Source: Aedes albopictus (Eukaryota > Arthropoda > Insecta > Diptera > Culicidae). Taken from it: DNA of 64,000 nucleotides. Within the stretch, counting starts at the first letter, position 1; each line of letters starts with the position of its first letter. The position numbers and the translations under genes were made by a program. Positions 23,785 through 35,500 of this stretch are shown in pieces. Where the stretch lies: NCBI RefSeq assembly GCF_035046485.1, contig NC_085136.1:323606175-323670174 (forward strand). The letters run 5' to 3'. The notes under the pieces were generated by a model. That model was not told the origin of the DNA and did not search any database. It was given only the letters and a program-made list of their open reading frames with translations.

Positions 23785-24284
23785 NNNNNNNNNNNNNNNN
23801 NNNNNNNNNNNNNNNNNNNNNNNNNNNNNNNNNNNNNNNNNNNNNNNNNNNNNNNNNNNNNNNNNNNNNNNNNNNNNNNNNNNNNNNNNNNNNNNNNNNN
23901 NNNNNNNNNNNNNNNNNNNNNNNNNNNNNNNNNNNNNNNNNNNNNNNNNNNNNNNNNNNNNNNNNNNNNNNNNNNNNNNNNNNNNNNNNNNNNNNNNNNN
24001 NNNNNNNNNNNNNNNNNNNNNNNNNNNNNNNNNNNNNNNNNNNNNNNNNNNNNNNNNNNNNNNNNNNNNNNNNNNNNNNNNNNNNNNNNNNNNNNNNNNN
24101 NNNNNNNNNNNNNNNNNNNNNNNNNNNNNNNNNNNNNNNNNNNNNNNNNNNNNNNNNNNNNNNNNNNNNNNNNNNNNNNNNNNNNNNNNNNNNNNNNNNN
24201 NNNNNNNNNNNNNNNNNNNNNNNNNNNNNNNNNNNNNNNNNNNNNNNNNNNNNNNNNNNNNNNNNNNNNNNNNNNNNNNNNNNN
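23785..24284. other. Assembly gap, 500 N
   Basis: Exactly 500 N, a conventional placeholder, so the true size is unknown. The left side ends in the RTE endonuclease. The right side starts in unrelated DNA. All frames crossing it are meaningless. Confidence 1.
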
Positions 24285-25307
24285 ACTACGGAGCAACATC
24301 CATATGGTCACATTCAAAGGATTCTTTTAAGAAGACCTATGCGTTTTGTGTTGCTTGTTTCAGTTTGTAATGTTAAATTTTATCGCGCATTTGTAACGTT
24401 CTAGTCGTCCAACGTGGGTCCTGCGGTGCATTTGTAAGGTTTTATTGTATGTTTCCCAGGAAATTCTGATCAAAGAAGGCATTGAACCACCCAATGTAGC
24501 ATAATACCAAAAACAGTATAAAATCTGTTACTCTCACCTATTCGGAACGGCCACAGAGTCACAGGCTTTTATTGAGATGCAAGCGGATAAACAATGCCAC
24601 CGAGGCCAGTCAGCGCGAATGGCATGGCGCAATAGAAAATGGGTGGTGTGAATTTGTGGTGCGTTTCGCGCCACTCGAAACTCTCACTCTTTCGGCCAGT
24701 CCAGATTCAACACTCTGCTGCTTGCTGCAGCTTCGGATCTACATAATGTAAATACAGCTAGATATACCTAACTGCTGTGAGGCGGAAGAGATGTTATGAT
24801 GAATTTTATTGCGCACGTCTGGTCGGATTTGGAACGCGCAGCTCGAGTGGCGGCGTCCGCAGCCGCCGTTGCGATTGCGAGTTGATGAAATATAGGTCGT
24901 TGCGCAGTATATGTTTTGATTTATCGTACTTTTGTATGTCCCGGAAGATACTAGATCTACACCGTATTAGTATTGGGATTTTGACCCTACGTGATGTTCC
25001 TTGATAAATGCGTGTGAGGAGCTCTTCAACAACCCATTCATAAACCTTCATTAAAACTTCATTAAAAGAGCCGATTACCAGAATCTCTTCATTTCTTTGA
25101 CCCTTTCCCAAGAAGTTATCCAGATAAAATGGTTTTCGATATATTCTCGCCTGAAACTTACCTACCCTTATCCAAGAAGATGTATCTAGATATATCTATA
25201 AGAGTATCTTAAAACTACTCCTAAGATTGAATGATCTTGTGTGAAACGCAGTTTCATGTATAGTACTTTACTTGAGGGAACTTTAAAACCACTAATCATC
25301 GATAGTG
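24285..25307. other. Noncoding DNA with CATTTGTAA motifs
   Basis: GCATTTGTAAGGTT and CCAACGTGGG at 24388-24450 also occur near 1005-1075, 1335-1375 and 30345-30395, so this is another dispersed repeat of unknown type. The rest (24450-25300) is unique with no recognised exon. Confidence 0.35.
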
Positions 25308-25807
25308 ATCCCAACTCAAGTAGCATTGTAATGGCTAATTAGTCTTGTAAAGGTTTTTAAAACCGTCATAAAACCTAGCTACTTTTATTTATGTTTTATG
25401 ATGGTTTTAATATGTTCTTTTATGCAATTCAGTATCGTAATTTCAATTTTATATAACTCATTTTGGTATCATAACGTTCAACTTTTCCGAACTGGTTCAT
25501 TATGCAACTGAAATGAGTTGCATAATGAAAAATAGTTGCATAATGTTCATAATGCAACTCATTTGAGTTGCATTATGAATATTATGCAACCCAAATGGGT
25601 TGTATAATGAAAAAATCATTGCATAAAATGTTGTATGTTACTCGTTGCAAAACTCGATTTTTCAGCACTCTTCGTATTTATCCAACTCGGCAAGCCTCGT
25701 TGGATAAATGTACGACTCGTGCTGAAAAAATCAACTTTTTGCAACCCGTTACATAAATAACTATTATATTCTTCTGGTTCATTTGATTATAAAATGTTAC
25801 TGGGGAT
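25308..25807. mobile_element. MITE with TIR around CAAGTAGCATT
   Basis: ATCCCAACTCAAGTAGCATT (25308) pairs with the complement of AATGTTACTGGGGAT (25807). The interior has mirrored GGTTTTATGATGG blocks and a run of hairpins built on AGTTGCATAATG (25500-25620). A shorter relative with the same first 100 bp lies at 39549-39700. Confidence 0.6.
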
Positions 25808-25922
25808 TGCTCTTGGATTTGATTATGGCAAAAATAATAAGAATAAATAATGCTATGACAAAGCTATCATAAATCATGAATAAGACTAGTTAGAATATAA
25901 ACTGTGACTTGGACAATGATAA

Positions 25923-26380
25923 CATATGGTCGGCGTTAAGTCAGAGTGGACTACGCGATTTTTTGGGCAGGCAAAGATAAGCGAAGGAATTCGATAACTC
26001 TGAACTTTTCGACGCTTCTTTGATGCAGATGGGTCATTACATAGGGAATCGCGCCACTTGGGCGGTGGCTTCTATTTTCGTCTATTTTCCGCTATAACTA
26101 AGTCAAATTTGAACCAATTGACACAATTTTTGGAATGCGGTGAGATAGGTATAGTATCTACCCGTGTACAACAGTTCAAGTCAATTGATTCAAAATTGAC
26201 TGAGTTATAGTGGCAAACAGACGAATATAGAAGCCACCGCCCAAGTGGCGCGATACCCTTATAGAACTACAGTTTTTCAGAAAATAATGCGCTTGATTTG
26301 ATATCCCGAGTGCTTTCAGGATATTTCCTCAAAACCATTGAAAAACAGATGGTCCGGTCTGACTGAACGCCGACCATATG
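25923..26380. mobile_element. Foldback MITE, CATATGGTCGGCGTT ends
   Basis: The outer inverted repeat CATATGGTCGGCGTT (25923) has its complement ending at 26380. A second, cleaner inverted repeat sits inside (about 26046-26088 against 26222-26264, core CGCGCCACTTGGGCGGTGGC). About 458 bp, no coding. The two nested dyads could fold into a long rod. Confidence 0.75.
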
Positions 26381-27479
26381 TGAAGTACTGTACCAACAGT
26401 CTTTTAGTTGCATTTCAATAACAATAAAATAAAATATTGTATCAAAATATGTTTTAATAAAAAGTAGAACTAAACCAATTCAGCCAAGTCTACCAGTAAT
26501 GCCTTTTTTCCTGTTTTTCAAAGTATCCATTCGATTAAAATCAGAACGAATACCTTCCTGCCATGGCTTACGACTTGAAAGGAAGAAACATCGATGCATC
26601 ACGGCTGCTTCTCGCAGCTCGCACGCAGAAGGTTCCATAGTGAAATTCACCTTCCACCTCGACACACATACCTACATGATGCGGTTCCGCGTGTCTTCGG
26701 TCTCTTCTCGCCCGCATCAATATATTTAGGTATGTAGGCAGGCATCCCATCAGGCATCAAGTTCATTCCAACCGAATATGCCAAGTATGGAATATGGAAG
26801 CCACACGCTTGGCTGAATCCGAATCCGAGCTAGGCCGTGAACGAAAAAGAACTGCTGCAAAGAGATCTACTTTATACACCACACATCAATACCTACAACA
26901 CTACAGCCTTGCTTTACTGCTGCTGCTGCGTTCCTCTTCGAAGCTCTTTGTCTGATGTGCACTGCAGCAGCAATACTACTGTACTCAGACTCAGTACGCG
27001 GAACAATAAACAACCAGCAGCAAGCAGCTGAACTCTGGTTTGCTGCTGATGGCAGTGCACCGCACACCCCAAGGCCAACGACCTTGAATTATGTGTTCGA
27101 TCTCATCCTCTCTTTATCCTCTCGTTCGATATGCACGTCGAGTCAACAACTCTTCGGAGGAACGCGGCAGTTGTGAAATTTCCACCACGTTCGAAAAATC
27201 GAAATCTGAACGTACAACAACTGCTGCTGGCCATCTCGCGAAGCACAATGATCCATTAACCCCCAGGGTGGCATCAAAATGATTACTTTTCTGGCGAACA
27301 GCAATCTCATGCTGACGAACAACGACGACGACGACGTTTCACTCTCGCCTCGCCTCACATGACACATGACGCGTCATGCCGTGGTGTCATGCTGGTGATC
27401 TGCGTCCTGCCTGCTGCTCTGTTGGCGTCTAGCCGCTCTGGTGCAGGGGTTCCCAACCCCAAATGTATTAAAAGTGCTC
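26381..27479. other. Unique noncoding DNA
   Basis: No gene recognised. CTGCTG and CAGCAG runs occur at 26915-27055, and GACGAC at 27315-27335. Short frames on both strands have no domain and no plausible splice context. Confidence 0.3.
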
Positions 27480-28540
27480 TTCCGCATCGCAAACGTCCTG
27501 TTGAGAATTTTCGACTTATGTGTTTTAGGATTTCTACCGGCATTTTTCCAAGATTCTTTCCGGGATTCTTCTTGGAAAATCTTCCAGGGTTCCTGAATTC
27601 TGAGCCTAGAGTTTTTTACGGAGATCCTACAGAATTTCTATTCAGAATTTCTTTCCAGATGTGTTTTCGGCATTGCTCCCAGAGCCTTCCGGAATGTTTT
27701 TTTCCGAATCTTGGACTGAATTTATCCTTGGCTTATGCGGGGCTGGGCAGGATTTTTCCTGAGTGTTTTTCCGGATTCTGCAGGAGCTATTGCTGATATT
27801 TCTCATGGAGTTTTTCCGTAATTTCTGCCGGAGCTTTTTCTAGGCTTTAAACCGTGATTGTTTACCGCATTTCTTGCAGTTATCCACCTGAGATATTATT
27901 TTTACATATTCCTTCTGAATTATTCCTAGAACTCTTTTCAAAATCTACCATATGCTCATTTTAGAATTGTCTTACATGTATTTTTCCAGGAGTTTTTCGC
28001 TCTGAATGCCTCCTGGGATACCTTACAAAATTCCTTGTATGAAATTCCTGGTGAAATATCTCCAGAAATCTTTCGAGAAACCCCGCAAAGGAATCTCGAA
28101 AAGGGCTTCGGAAGAAAATCCTGAGAAAAATCCGAACATCTTAGAGAAAAGTTTTGAGAGTAATCACGGGAGGAAATATTAAACGAATTTCAAGGAGGAG
28201 CTCTGGAAACCTCTCAGAAAAAATCCCAAGGGAAACTACGGGCGAAATCACGCGACAAAATCTCAGAGAAATTCTGGAAAATTCTGGAAGAAGTCCTGCA
28301 AGTATCTCGCAAAAATCCCGAGAGAAACTGTTGTAAAGCTATCTAGGAAAATCACTAAGAGAAATTCATGAGGGAACTTTGAATAAGTTTTGGAAGGATC
28401 TTCAGCCTCTGCCTCTGGATCCGACCTACTGATCAGCCTCTTTCTTGGGAGTCTTGGGGAAACCTCTGGATAGAAACTTGGGAGAACAGAAGAATTCCAG
28501 AAAAAAAACTGCAACCTGTATGTATTCATCCTACCTTACC
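27480..28540. repeat. Degenerate TTCC/GGAA repeat field
   Basis: The same family as 4980-7130, with pyrimidine-rich motifs in the first half and purine-rich ones in the second. The segment 27540-27720 is clearly homologous to 60260-60420 (CTTCCAGG, CTGAATTC, GCATTGCTCCCAGAG in order). The 145-aa frame at 27359-27796 is an artefact. Confidence 0.6.
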
Positions 28541-28568
28541 TTGATACCTTGTTGGCTACAAAGTAACT

Positions 28569-28682
28569 TTACTCCAATGCCGAGCGTATAGTAGAGCACC
28601 ATCTTCGTCGGTCTTGGGCGATGTTCCTCCAGTTTCCCCGAACGTGTAGGGATCGTAGATCTTCCCTAGTTTTTGCAGAAAA
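28569..28682 (-). pseudogene. RTE-type retrotransposon C-terminus, 5'-truncated
   Basis: The minus strand reads EDLRSLHVRGNWRNIAQDRR then RWCSTIRSALE and a stop (28569-28571). This matches the terminal NWR...DR..WR motif of the RTE frame at 20511. It is followed by a short 3' tail toward 28530 (GGTATCAAGGTAAGGTAGG). A typical severely 5'-truncated insertion. Confidence 0.7.
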
Positions 28683-28892
28683 TTCAGTACTTTAGGTGAT
28701 CTCTAGATTTTCAAAGGTTAACCCCATTTCAAATTGGCAAATTCATCCTAATCCTCCTAGGATGTTAGGCTAAGCGCACCAAGATGGCGTAGGTCACGTT
28801 CAGCGAGCCTGTCTGGATCATATTGGCCCTAATATCCTACTAGGGTTAATTCAGGGATATTAAAAAGTGAAAAGAATTCAAGTCAGCCACCG

Positions 28893-28970
28893 ATAGTGAT
28901 GTAATGGCTAAAGCGCATGCCTTTCACGTTGACGACCTGATATCGAACCACACTTCCGATGAACTTACAA
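28893..28970 (+). mobile_element. tRNA-derived SINE head, degraded
   Basis: TGTAATGGCTAAAGCGCATGCC is tRNA-like around the A box (core TGGCTAAAGCGC), and GATATCGAACC about 40 bp on is a damaged B box. No good cloverleaf can be drawn. I take it as the head of a SINE rather than a tRNA gene. Confidence 0.45.
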
Positions 28971-29597
28971 CATGAGTTCTTGTTTGTTTAAGGCAGATAA
29001 ATCCTAGGATTCCAAGATAAACATGCCCAATAGTAGAAGAATCGCCAACAAGGAAAAACGTACAGCTAATATCTTCAGGTTTGTTGACAAATTTCTATCG
29101 TGTATTAAATGCAATACTGCAATTTTATTCGCCATTTTGTAGAGCTTCGTGAAAATATGATGCTTTTATGATATCGTTATTGTTCGTGACGTTCTACGGG
29201 GCTATTGTTCTACGTGAAGAACTAATCATAAGAACACAAATACTTGTTTCATATTGCTCTGAAGATTATGCATCTGCCGTTGAAACTATTATTGTTTTGC
29301 AAAATTTGTTGAAGGTCACAACATAATTGCTGAACTTAGCCATGTCGTATCGACGATGTGCTCGACTGTAGTTGGAAACTGTTTTACGGGCTTCTCAGTA
29401 TTTTCAAAATCAAAACGTTGTTGTATTGTATTTTGTACAACGCAATGGTCTCTTGTCAGGTACTAAATTCCGGAGTACTAATTTTGAAACGGGTTTTCTC
29501 TCCGATACGCCTTTTAATATGACTGCGATTGTACCGATCCAAAAAAATCTTACAGGTTCTGCTGAACCACATTGGACAAGACCACTGCAACTATTGA

Positions 29598-29634
29598 GTC
29601 CTTGAAGAAGGTCTCAAATGGACCGAAACGTTTT
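29598..29634 (+). ncRNA. Degenerate hammerhead-like motif
   Basis: TTGAAGAA (29602-29609), hairpin GGTCT/GGACC (29610-29624), then GAAACG (29625-29630). Compared with the copy at 59816 the first core base is U instead of C and the outer stem is lost (TTAC instead of GGAC), so it is probably inactive. It ends a repeat of unknown type that begins before 29372. Confidence 0.35.
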
Positions 29635-29810
29635 ACACAATACAATAACAGCGTTTTGATTTTGCGAGAATAGAGAAACATCTTAAAAATTTACTAAAAT
29701 CTCTGTTGGCATACTCAAGCGGTAATAAGTTACGAAGTTACTGGGAGAAAAGATTAGAAGACATAAAATGTTGAGTGTAATCAGTTTCGTACATTTTAAT
29801 TGTGGATAAC

Positions 29811-29859
29811 TGCCACTGAGGAAGAATACAAGTGGTAGTCGAAATACGCATATCTGTCA
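29811..29859 (+). ncRNA. Hammerhead-like ribozyme motif
   Basis: Outer stem TGCCA (29811-29815) with TGTCA (29855-29859), one mismatch. Core CTGAGGA (29816-29822) plus one extra A. Stem II GAATAC (29824-29829) with GTAGTC (29835-29840), one mismatch. GAAA at 29841-29844. A very short stem III, ATAC/ATAT, ends in the triplet ATC (NUH type), cleavage predicted after 29854. The order stem I, CUGANGA, stem II, GAAA, stem III, NUH is that of a type I hammerhead. The extra A and the mismatches make activity uncertain. The repeat continues to 29955. Confidence 0.45.
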
Positions 29860-30015
29860 AAGGATAAGCAAAATAGGGCGGAATTAGAAGGTACGAAACT
29901 GATTTCACTCATTCGAAGAGGGTATTCTGCTTAGAGGGTTCGAAAAGTCGGTACAAGATCATAAAATGTTGATTAGTTGGCGAATTGAGAGATGGAATTG
30001 TAAATAAAAAATCGC

Positions 30016-30182
30016 ATTCTGGTGGGATTTGAAAACACGACTCCGTATTCGAGTATTCATAGTGTGGGCTCTTAATCAGTGTAGCTTTCTATTCCGCAGA
30101 ATCGTTATCTGTTCTGTGGCTTACTTGGTTAAAACGTAGGTCTAGCGAATGCGGAGTCGTGGGTTCAAATTACACCAGAACG
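30016..30182. mobile_element. Two tRNA-like SINE heads in inverted orientation
   Basis: 30016-30104 is a minus-strand copy and 30111-30182 a plus-strand copy of the same tRNA-like sequence (GTTCTGTGGCTTA..., GGAGTCGTGGGTTC). They sit head to head with about 6 bp between. A better copy is at 34985-35057. B boxes are GGTTCAAAT and a mutated form. Together they form a hairpin of about 165 nt. Confidence 0.65.
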
Positions 30183-31299
30183 CGGTATTTTTTTTTTTAC
30201 AATATTATCTATCAATCTGCCATTTAATTTATTTCGTATTGTCAGAAAATATACGACTTTAAGGTTGACTGATGTTGTCCATGTTATCCATTTGAGTAAC
30301 AGGACACAATCTATGTTAGGTGTTGTATGTTGTTTTTTTTTTTGCATTTGTAAGGTTTCACTTTTTGTTACATTGGCGCTCAACTTGGGACCCGATGAAC
30401 TTGAAGGGCTCACTATGTTTTGTTACAGTCGTCTTAGATCTGCTACTATTCCTCTAAATAGTTTTCATTTACGAAGGTTCATGACTGTAATCACCAAGCG
30501 TAAAACCGTGGTGTGCTATGCAGTAAAAAAGCTTAATGGATGCTACTACCGAAAACAACTGATTGAAATAATAGATCTTTTCAGGTGAGAAATCTATATC
30601 TTTCCAAATAAGGATGAAAAGAACTGTAGCTAGAGTTCTTTTTCCTGTCCATTGAATGTTCAAAAAGTCACTACCTCAATTAGACAAGATATTTCACGAT
30701 GCCCTTTAATACTGTAATGTGCCACACGGATTAATGAATCTCCTGCGTATTCTAGTCCTGGCGATGTATTGACGAATCGGCCTTCGGCGTGTTTTGCCTC
30801 GGAACTCCCGTAGTACAACAACGTACGTAAGACACTAAAACATAAACCTTTTCATCTTCCAAATAGTTTGCACAACTGTCTTAGTTAGAGATGGAAACAT
30901 TCTCATTGTGTAGCAACTCGCGAGGGAAAAATCGAAACATTAAAACACATGGCGTTTAAGTTTGTATTAGTGCCCACGTACAGTTTCGTTGCGTTCCTGA
31001 TGTATTGCAGTAGGTCTAGCTGAACCAACTTCAAGGTCTTCTACAGGACAGAAGAGTCTTTGTTGAAGTTGGATGTAAGTTATATGTTAAGGTTACCTTT
31101 TATATAACTTTTTTATAACTTTTTTCCGTTGGTTGTGGTTGTATTACAAGTTTTATTTTTGTGTCATCTGTCCCATTTTAACTTGTGAATATTATCCCAA
31201 GTTAAATTCACATTTGTAGTGCTCTGGCTTAATAGAGCATCATGAGATCTCGCCAGTCTTATTGTTTGGCCTACATTCAGGATTTTGGGCAATAATTAA
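30183..31299. other. Noncoding DNA, one CATTTGTAAGG motif
   Basis: GCATTTGTAAGGTTTC near 30343 and a GGGACCCGATG block near 30388 match the dispersed motif family at 1335 and 24430. The rest is unique. The 107-aa plus frame at 30265-30588 has no recognised domain. Confidence 0.3.
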
Positions 31300-31640
31300 C
31301 TTGAAGACATGAAGACCCATCCCTAACAGAGGCATCAAAGTGTAGACGTCTTGAACTAAGATTCAGAATGCCCCCTTGGGATTAGAAATGCCTAGACAAA
31401 ACTATAGCTATGAAAGCAATTAACGTTGCGAACCATAGGCGACATGCCAGAGAAAATATGATCACAGGATTAACTGATGGATCAACAACAATTCTCGGAT
31501 ACTTATTCAAAACGACGTATCAACATAGGATATGCGTATATTATACGTCGTTTTGAAAAGGTATCCGAGAATTATGAAACCTCGTCATCCGGTCATCGGA
31601 AACTGTTATCCACAAGAGTAACTGGGCAAATTTATGTTTT
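31300..31640 (+). repeat. Dispersed repeat, partner of 725-1000
   Basis: Homologous to 725-1000 over its whole length, interrupted by a palindrome at 31491-31572. The two copies are clearly diverged, with several differences in every 20 bp. Confidence 0.55.
31491..31572. mobile_element. 82-bp palindromic element
   Basis: ATTCTCGGATAC (31491) pairs with GTATCCGAGAAT (ending 31572), and the inner CAAAACGACGTAT pairs with ATACGTCGTTTTG. It is absent from the homologous position of the copy at 725-1000, so it is an insertion. It is too short to encode anything: a micro-MITE. Confidence 0.7.
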
Positions 31641-32464
31641 GTGTTTGTCCAAATGTAATGTTATTACGCATTTGTAGTGATCCACTACAAGATTTTATAC
31701 TTTAGTATGCATTTGAAGTGCTCCATTAGTTTTTCGTAATAGAGTAAGCCGAATCAAAATAAAAATATTCACGAACTTCCATTCGCAAATAACAAGCGGA
31801 AGTGTATTTTTATGGTAAATAAAGGAATTTGCATTAAAAACTAATGTTCAATGTACATGAAAAGCAGAACTGTCAGTCGAGTAAATGCATTTTTCATCAA
31901 ACTGAAAGAAGCTCAGAGTTGCTTCATGAATCATAAACGAGTGCATGCATACTTCGCCTGTTCGCGAATCTTCTTGGGTCTTTGTTGTTCACGAGTAGGT
32001 TTGTTTTTCGTCTGCGTCTGTTCAGCTGCTATGTCCACAAATTTCCATCTCTTGTCCATGGTATTTCTCGACGAACGCTGGACAAGTAAACGAGTATGGA
32101 CCACTTTGAGTTGAGGTTCATGAGCTAGTTTCTCGGTCATTGACCCTCTTCAATCGTCCTATTTCTCAATGGCCCCATTAGATCACCTGGGGTGGATGGT
32201 AACCAGTATTCTGGTTTACGATGTGTAGTATGATGATGATCGCTTCTAGGGTGGTGAAGACTAACCTTATCCTTTTGCAGCCTATCGAGATCTTGACATT
32301 TAAAATTTCACACAAATAATCAACGCATTTGTCGGAATGACTCACGATACAACGTAACCAACATGTACAATAGTACACTATGGAAAAGCATGATACAACA
32401 TCGCATACCTCAGACTTTTGCTTGACAGAAATACTATAGAGTCCCTATAGCCACATCTGCCACA

Positions 32465-32565
32465 CGATCATTGGCGGAGGAAGCTCTCAGTTGATAACTG
32501 GAAGTGCTCAGAGAACAGCTGAGAAGCAGGATTCTCCCAGCAGGGAGGTTACACCAAAAAGAAGA
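32465..32565 (+). mobile_element. Non-LTR retrotransposon 3' tail
   Basis: Ends in CTGAGAAGCAGGATTCTCCC, then GGGAGGTTACACCAAAAAGAAGAAG. This 3'-end signature with an AAGAAG tail is common after truncated non-LTR elements in Aedes. Nothing of the coding region is recognisable upstream. Confidence 0.45.
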
Positions 32566-35500
32566 AGTACTATTACAAACCATGGTCCATCGGTGAGGTG
32601 GATTTTTTTCGTTCGAGAACCACTGCTCTTCCGCTCATGACTACGACTACGAAAACATGCTGGATAAAAATTGACCACATGTCGGGCTTCATTACGGCGC
32701 GATATACAAACCATGCCATAACGACCATATCTACCCTACCCTGGTGTGGTAGTAGGTATGACTCAGTCAAGCCCCTTGATGGTGGAAATCATCGGGCACG
32801 CTACGGTTATAAACATTCCCCCGAGTGTCGTCGTCGGCATCAACGTCGACCGACGACGATCGCACAAACTTCTGCTTTATTCGCCATTTATTCTTGATTT
32901 GCCTCTGTGCGTCTGCATCTCTTTCCCCTCCGTCTCAATGCTGCTGCTTTTTGACTCCGTCCGTGCATCCGTCCATAATGTTGAGGTTGAATCGGTTAAG
33001 GAGGAGGACAACGTCGGAATCCCACAACTCCATGCACGGGAATGACCGACCCCCGTCTCGGTCCTCCCTTTTTCCATAACAAACTCAACAAGGAGTCAAA
33101 AACACAATAACAGCGCGGAGAAGGTGGAATGAAGCATAATCGAAAGAAGAACGACCGATATTCATGTTCGTCGTCTGCGTCCCTTGCGTTGCGGTTCGTC
33201 TCTCAGTCAGTCGTCAAGTCGCTTTTGTCGTGTCGTTCTTGATGTTTCTCCAGGCGTCTACCCGATTGACTGACTGCTGGCTGACTGCGCGTTGCGTATC
33301 CACCGCCGACCGGGTGTTCTTCATCCAAGTGTGCGGTGCGGTGGTGCGGCGACCCACACGGGGAACGCAGTTGAATGACCTGCGCTGCCTGCCTGAATCT
33401 GACTGGCTGCCTGTCTGATTCCCATTCTAGGGGTCCTCCGTGTGGTAATTCTCCCGTGTCGTTCTGTGGTTGGAAAGGGTCGGTCGTTCGTCGAGCACAC
33501 GACGACGACCACCACCACGACCGTTTGTCAGGTTGTTGATAACTGTTTGGAAGATGTGATGTGATCGTTAAAAATCTCTCGAAGTCTCGAGTTTAGAAAT
33601 CAACCGACTGGATCAAAGGGGGCCGTGCTTTTAACAGTTCCGCGAACGCACTCTCCTCCTGTACTAATGAGAACGTGTTCTTCGAGTTGTTTTTTTTTTT
33701 CTCTATTTCAAATGCGCCTTGTTTGCTTCACACTTCAGTAACTGCCGTTGTTGGCCGCGAGGCTGCTTCCGATCGGAATGGAATATGAGAATTGTAACGA
33801 ACGGAGTTACTAGTCCAAAACCGTTGAATAACAAAATGTGTTATAAAATATCCATTGTAGCATTTATAGTTTTGAAACTAATTTAAACCGTGATAAAACC
33901 AAGCATGAAACCTAGGCTTGCTTATTAGGTGTTTAAATAACAGAAAATGGAACAAAACATCTTTTGACTGAGATATCAGGTGAATTAAACTCATACGTAT
34001 CAAATTTTGTTATAAACCTTTGATTCAAAAATGTCTGAAATTTTAGTTATGTTGGTATATTTTCATCGTTATAACTCTGGTAAAACTGTTTTCAAACCAC
34101 TAATACACAACATATCTGTTAAAAACATCTGTTGGTAACAATATCATCCTTTGATATTATTTTGTTATCCCATCCTAAACGGGTTGTTTGGTGAGCGTAA
34201 GACGCACTTCATGGGGGTTTTCAGAGGTCGTCCGAGTCGTCGCGCCGTCCGCCGTTAACACGGTTACGGTAGTTTTTCGGGCAAACCGATTAGAACACCA
34301 GATATACTAGCCGCGCGTTTCAAGGATGATGACGATGAGAAGTTCCAGAAACGACTCGTTGAGTGGTGCGAGGCCAAAAGCCGTAACGTTTGTTGACCCC
34401 GGAAATCTCCTATCCTATATTCCGTCCCGTATTAAACTCAGTCAAACCCAAACTCGCCGCCATACACTCATCGGAACAACGAACGAATTAAGGAGGGGGC
34501 CACTCAGCGGTTCTATCTGCGGCTCGTCGACGAACGCTAAATAACGAACGCGAGGAGCGCAATAAAAGGCAGCCAAATCCGACCGACGACTGGCTGCGTT
34601 GTTGCTTAATGCGTTTCAAGAAGACGCAGCTGGAAATGTTTACAGTAGTGGTCGATGCATTGGCAATGGAAGCAATATTTCTTGTAAAACTGACAGTTAT
34701 TTTTTGGATTCGACTGAAATTGGATACCATATAAAAATTCTTATCGTTGACCAAGCCTAACTATCAGCAATTTACAACTTCCTGTGATACCTATGAGAGG
34801 ACCTATGAGAGATCAAATTTCTAGTCCATCCCATTCCCAACTGTCGCCAATGCGTGGCCAGTACATCTCTAGCTTGGATGTGGGAAACTAGCGATAGAGT
34901 TTAAATTCGCAAATGAAGAATGTCGGGGGAAAACTTGAAAATTGAAAGACACAGAATGTTAGATAATTATCAAAAAAAAAATAGCGTTCTGATGGGATTC
35001 GAACCCACGACTCCTTATTCGTTAGACCGGCGCGTTAACCAACTAAGCCACAGAACAGGTAAGGATTCTGGGCTGCCAAACTGACTTGAGCACTTCTATA
35101 CCAGTAAATTGGAACATGCCCGTAAAGGACCGAGAAACAGATGATGCATTCGCTCGCCCACTACAAGTCGCATCTGTTCGTGAATTCACTTTGCATATGA
35201 ATTTGATTTAGTTACAAATGTGTCTAACAACACTGTAAGTTATTCGCCTGTTTCAGCCTCTGTAGTGTGTACGTACCACGTACGTAACTTAGTCGTCCAT
35301 CATCCGTTCACTCACGACGCGTGATCGGTGTTACACGCCGCCGCCGCCTCCACTGTTCGGGCCTCACCGACCGAAGCAATATGGCGCGGTACGTTGTTGG
35401 ATTGCAAATGGGTTTCGCGTTCGAAAAAGAGGCCGCACTTCCTCATCCTCCATTCCCATGCTGATGATGATGATGATGGGTGAATGAGTAAATTGCACAT

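Noticed and set aside
23644..24404. 200-aa frames across the first N run
   Set aside because: They consist almost entirely of undefined residues.
31851..32114. 87-aa plus-strand frame near 32 kb
   Set aside because: Low-information translation with no recognised motif; the flanks contain only repeat debris.
34985..35057. Functional tRNA gene on the minus strand
   Set aside because: Acceptor and T arms pair, but the anticodon stem does not, and there are related degraded copies at 30.0-30.2 kb; it is a SINE head.
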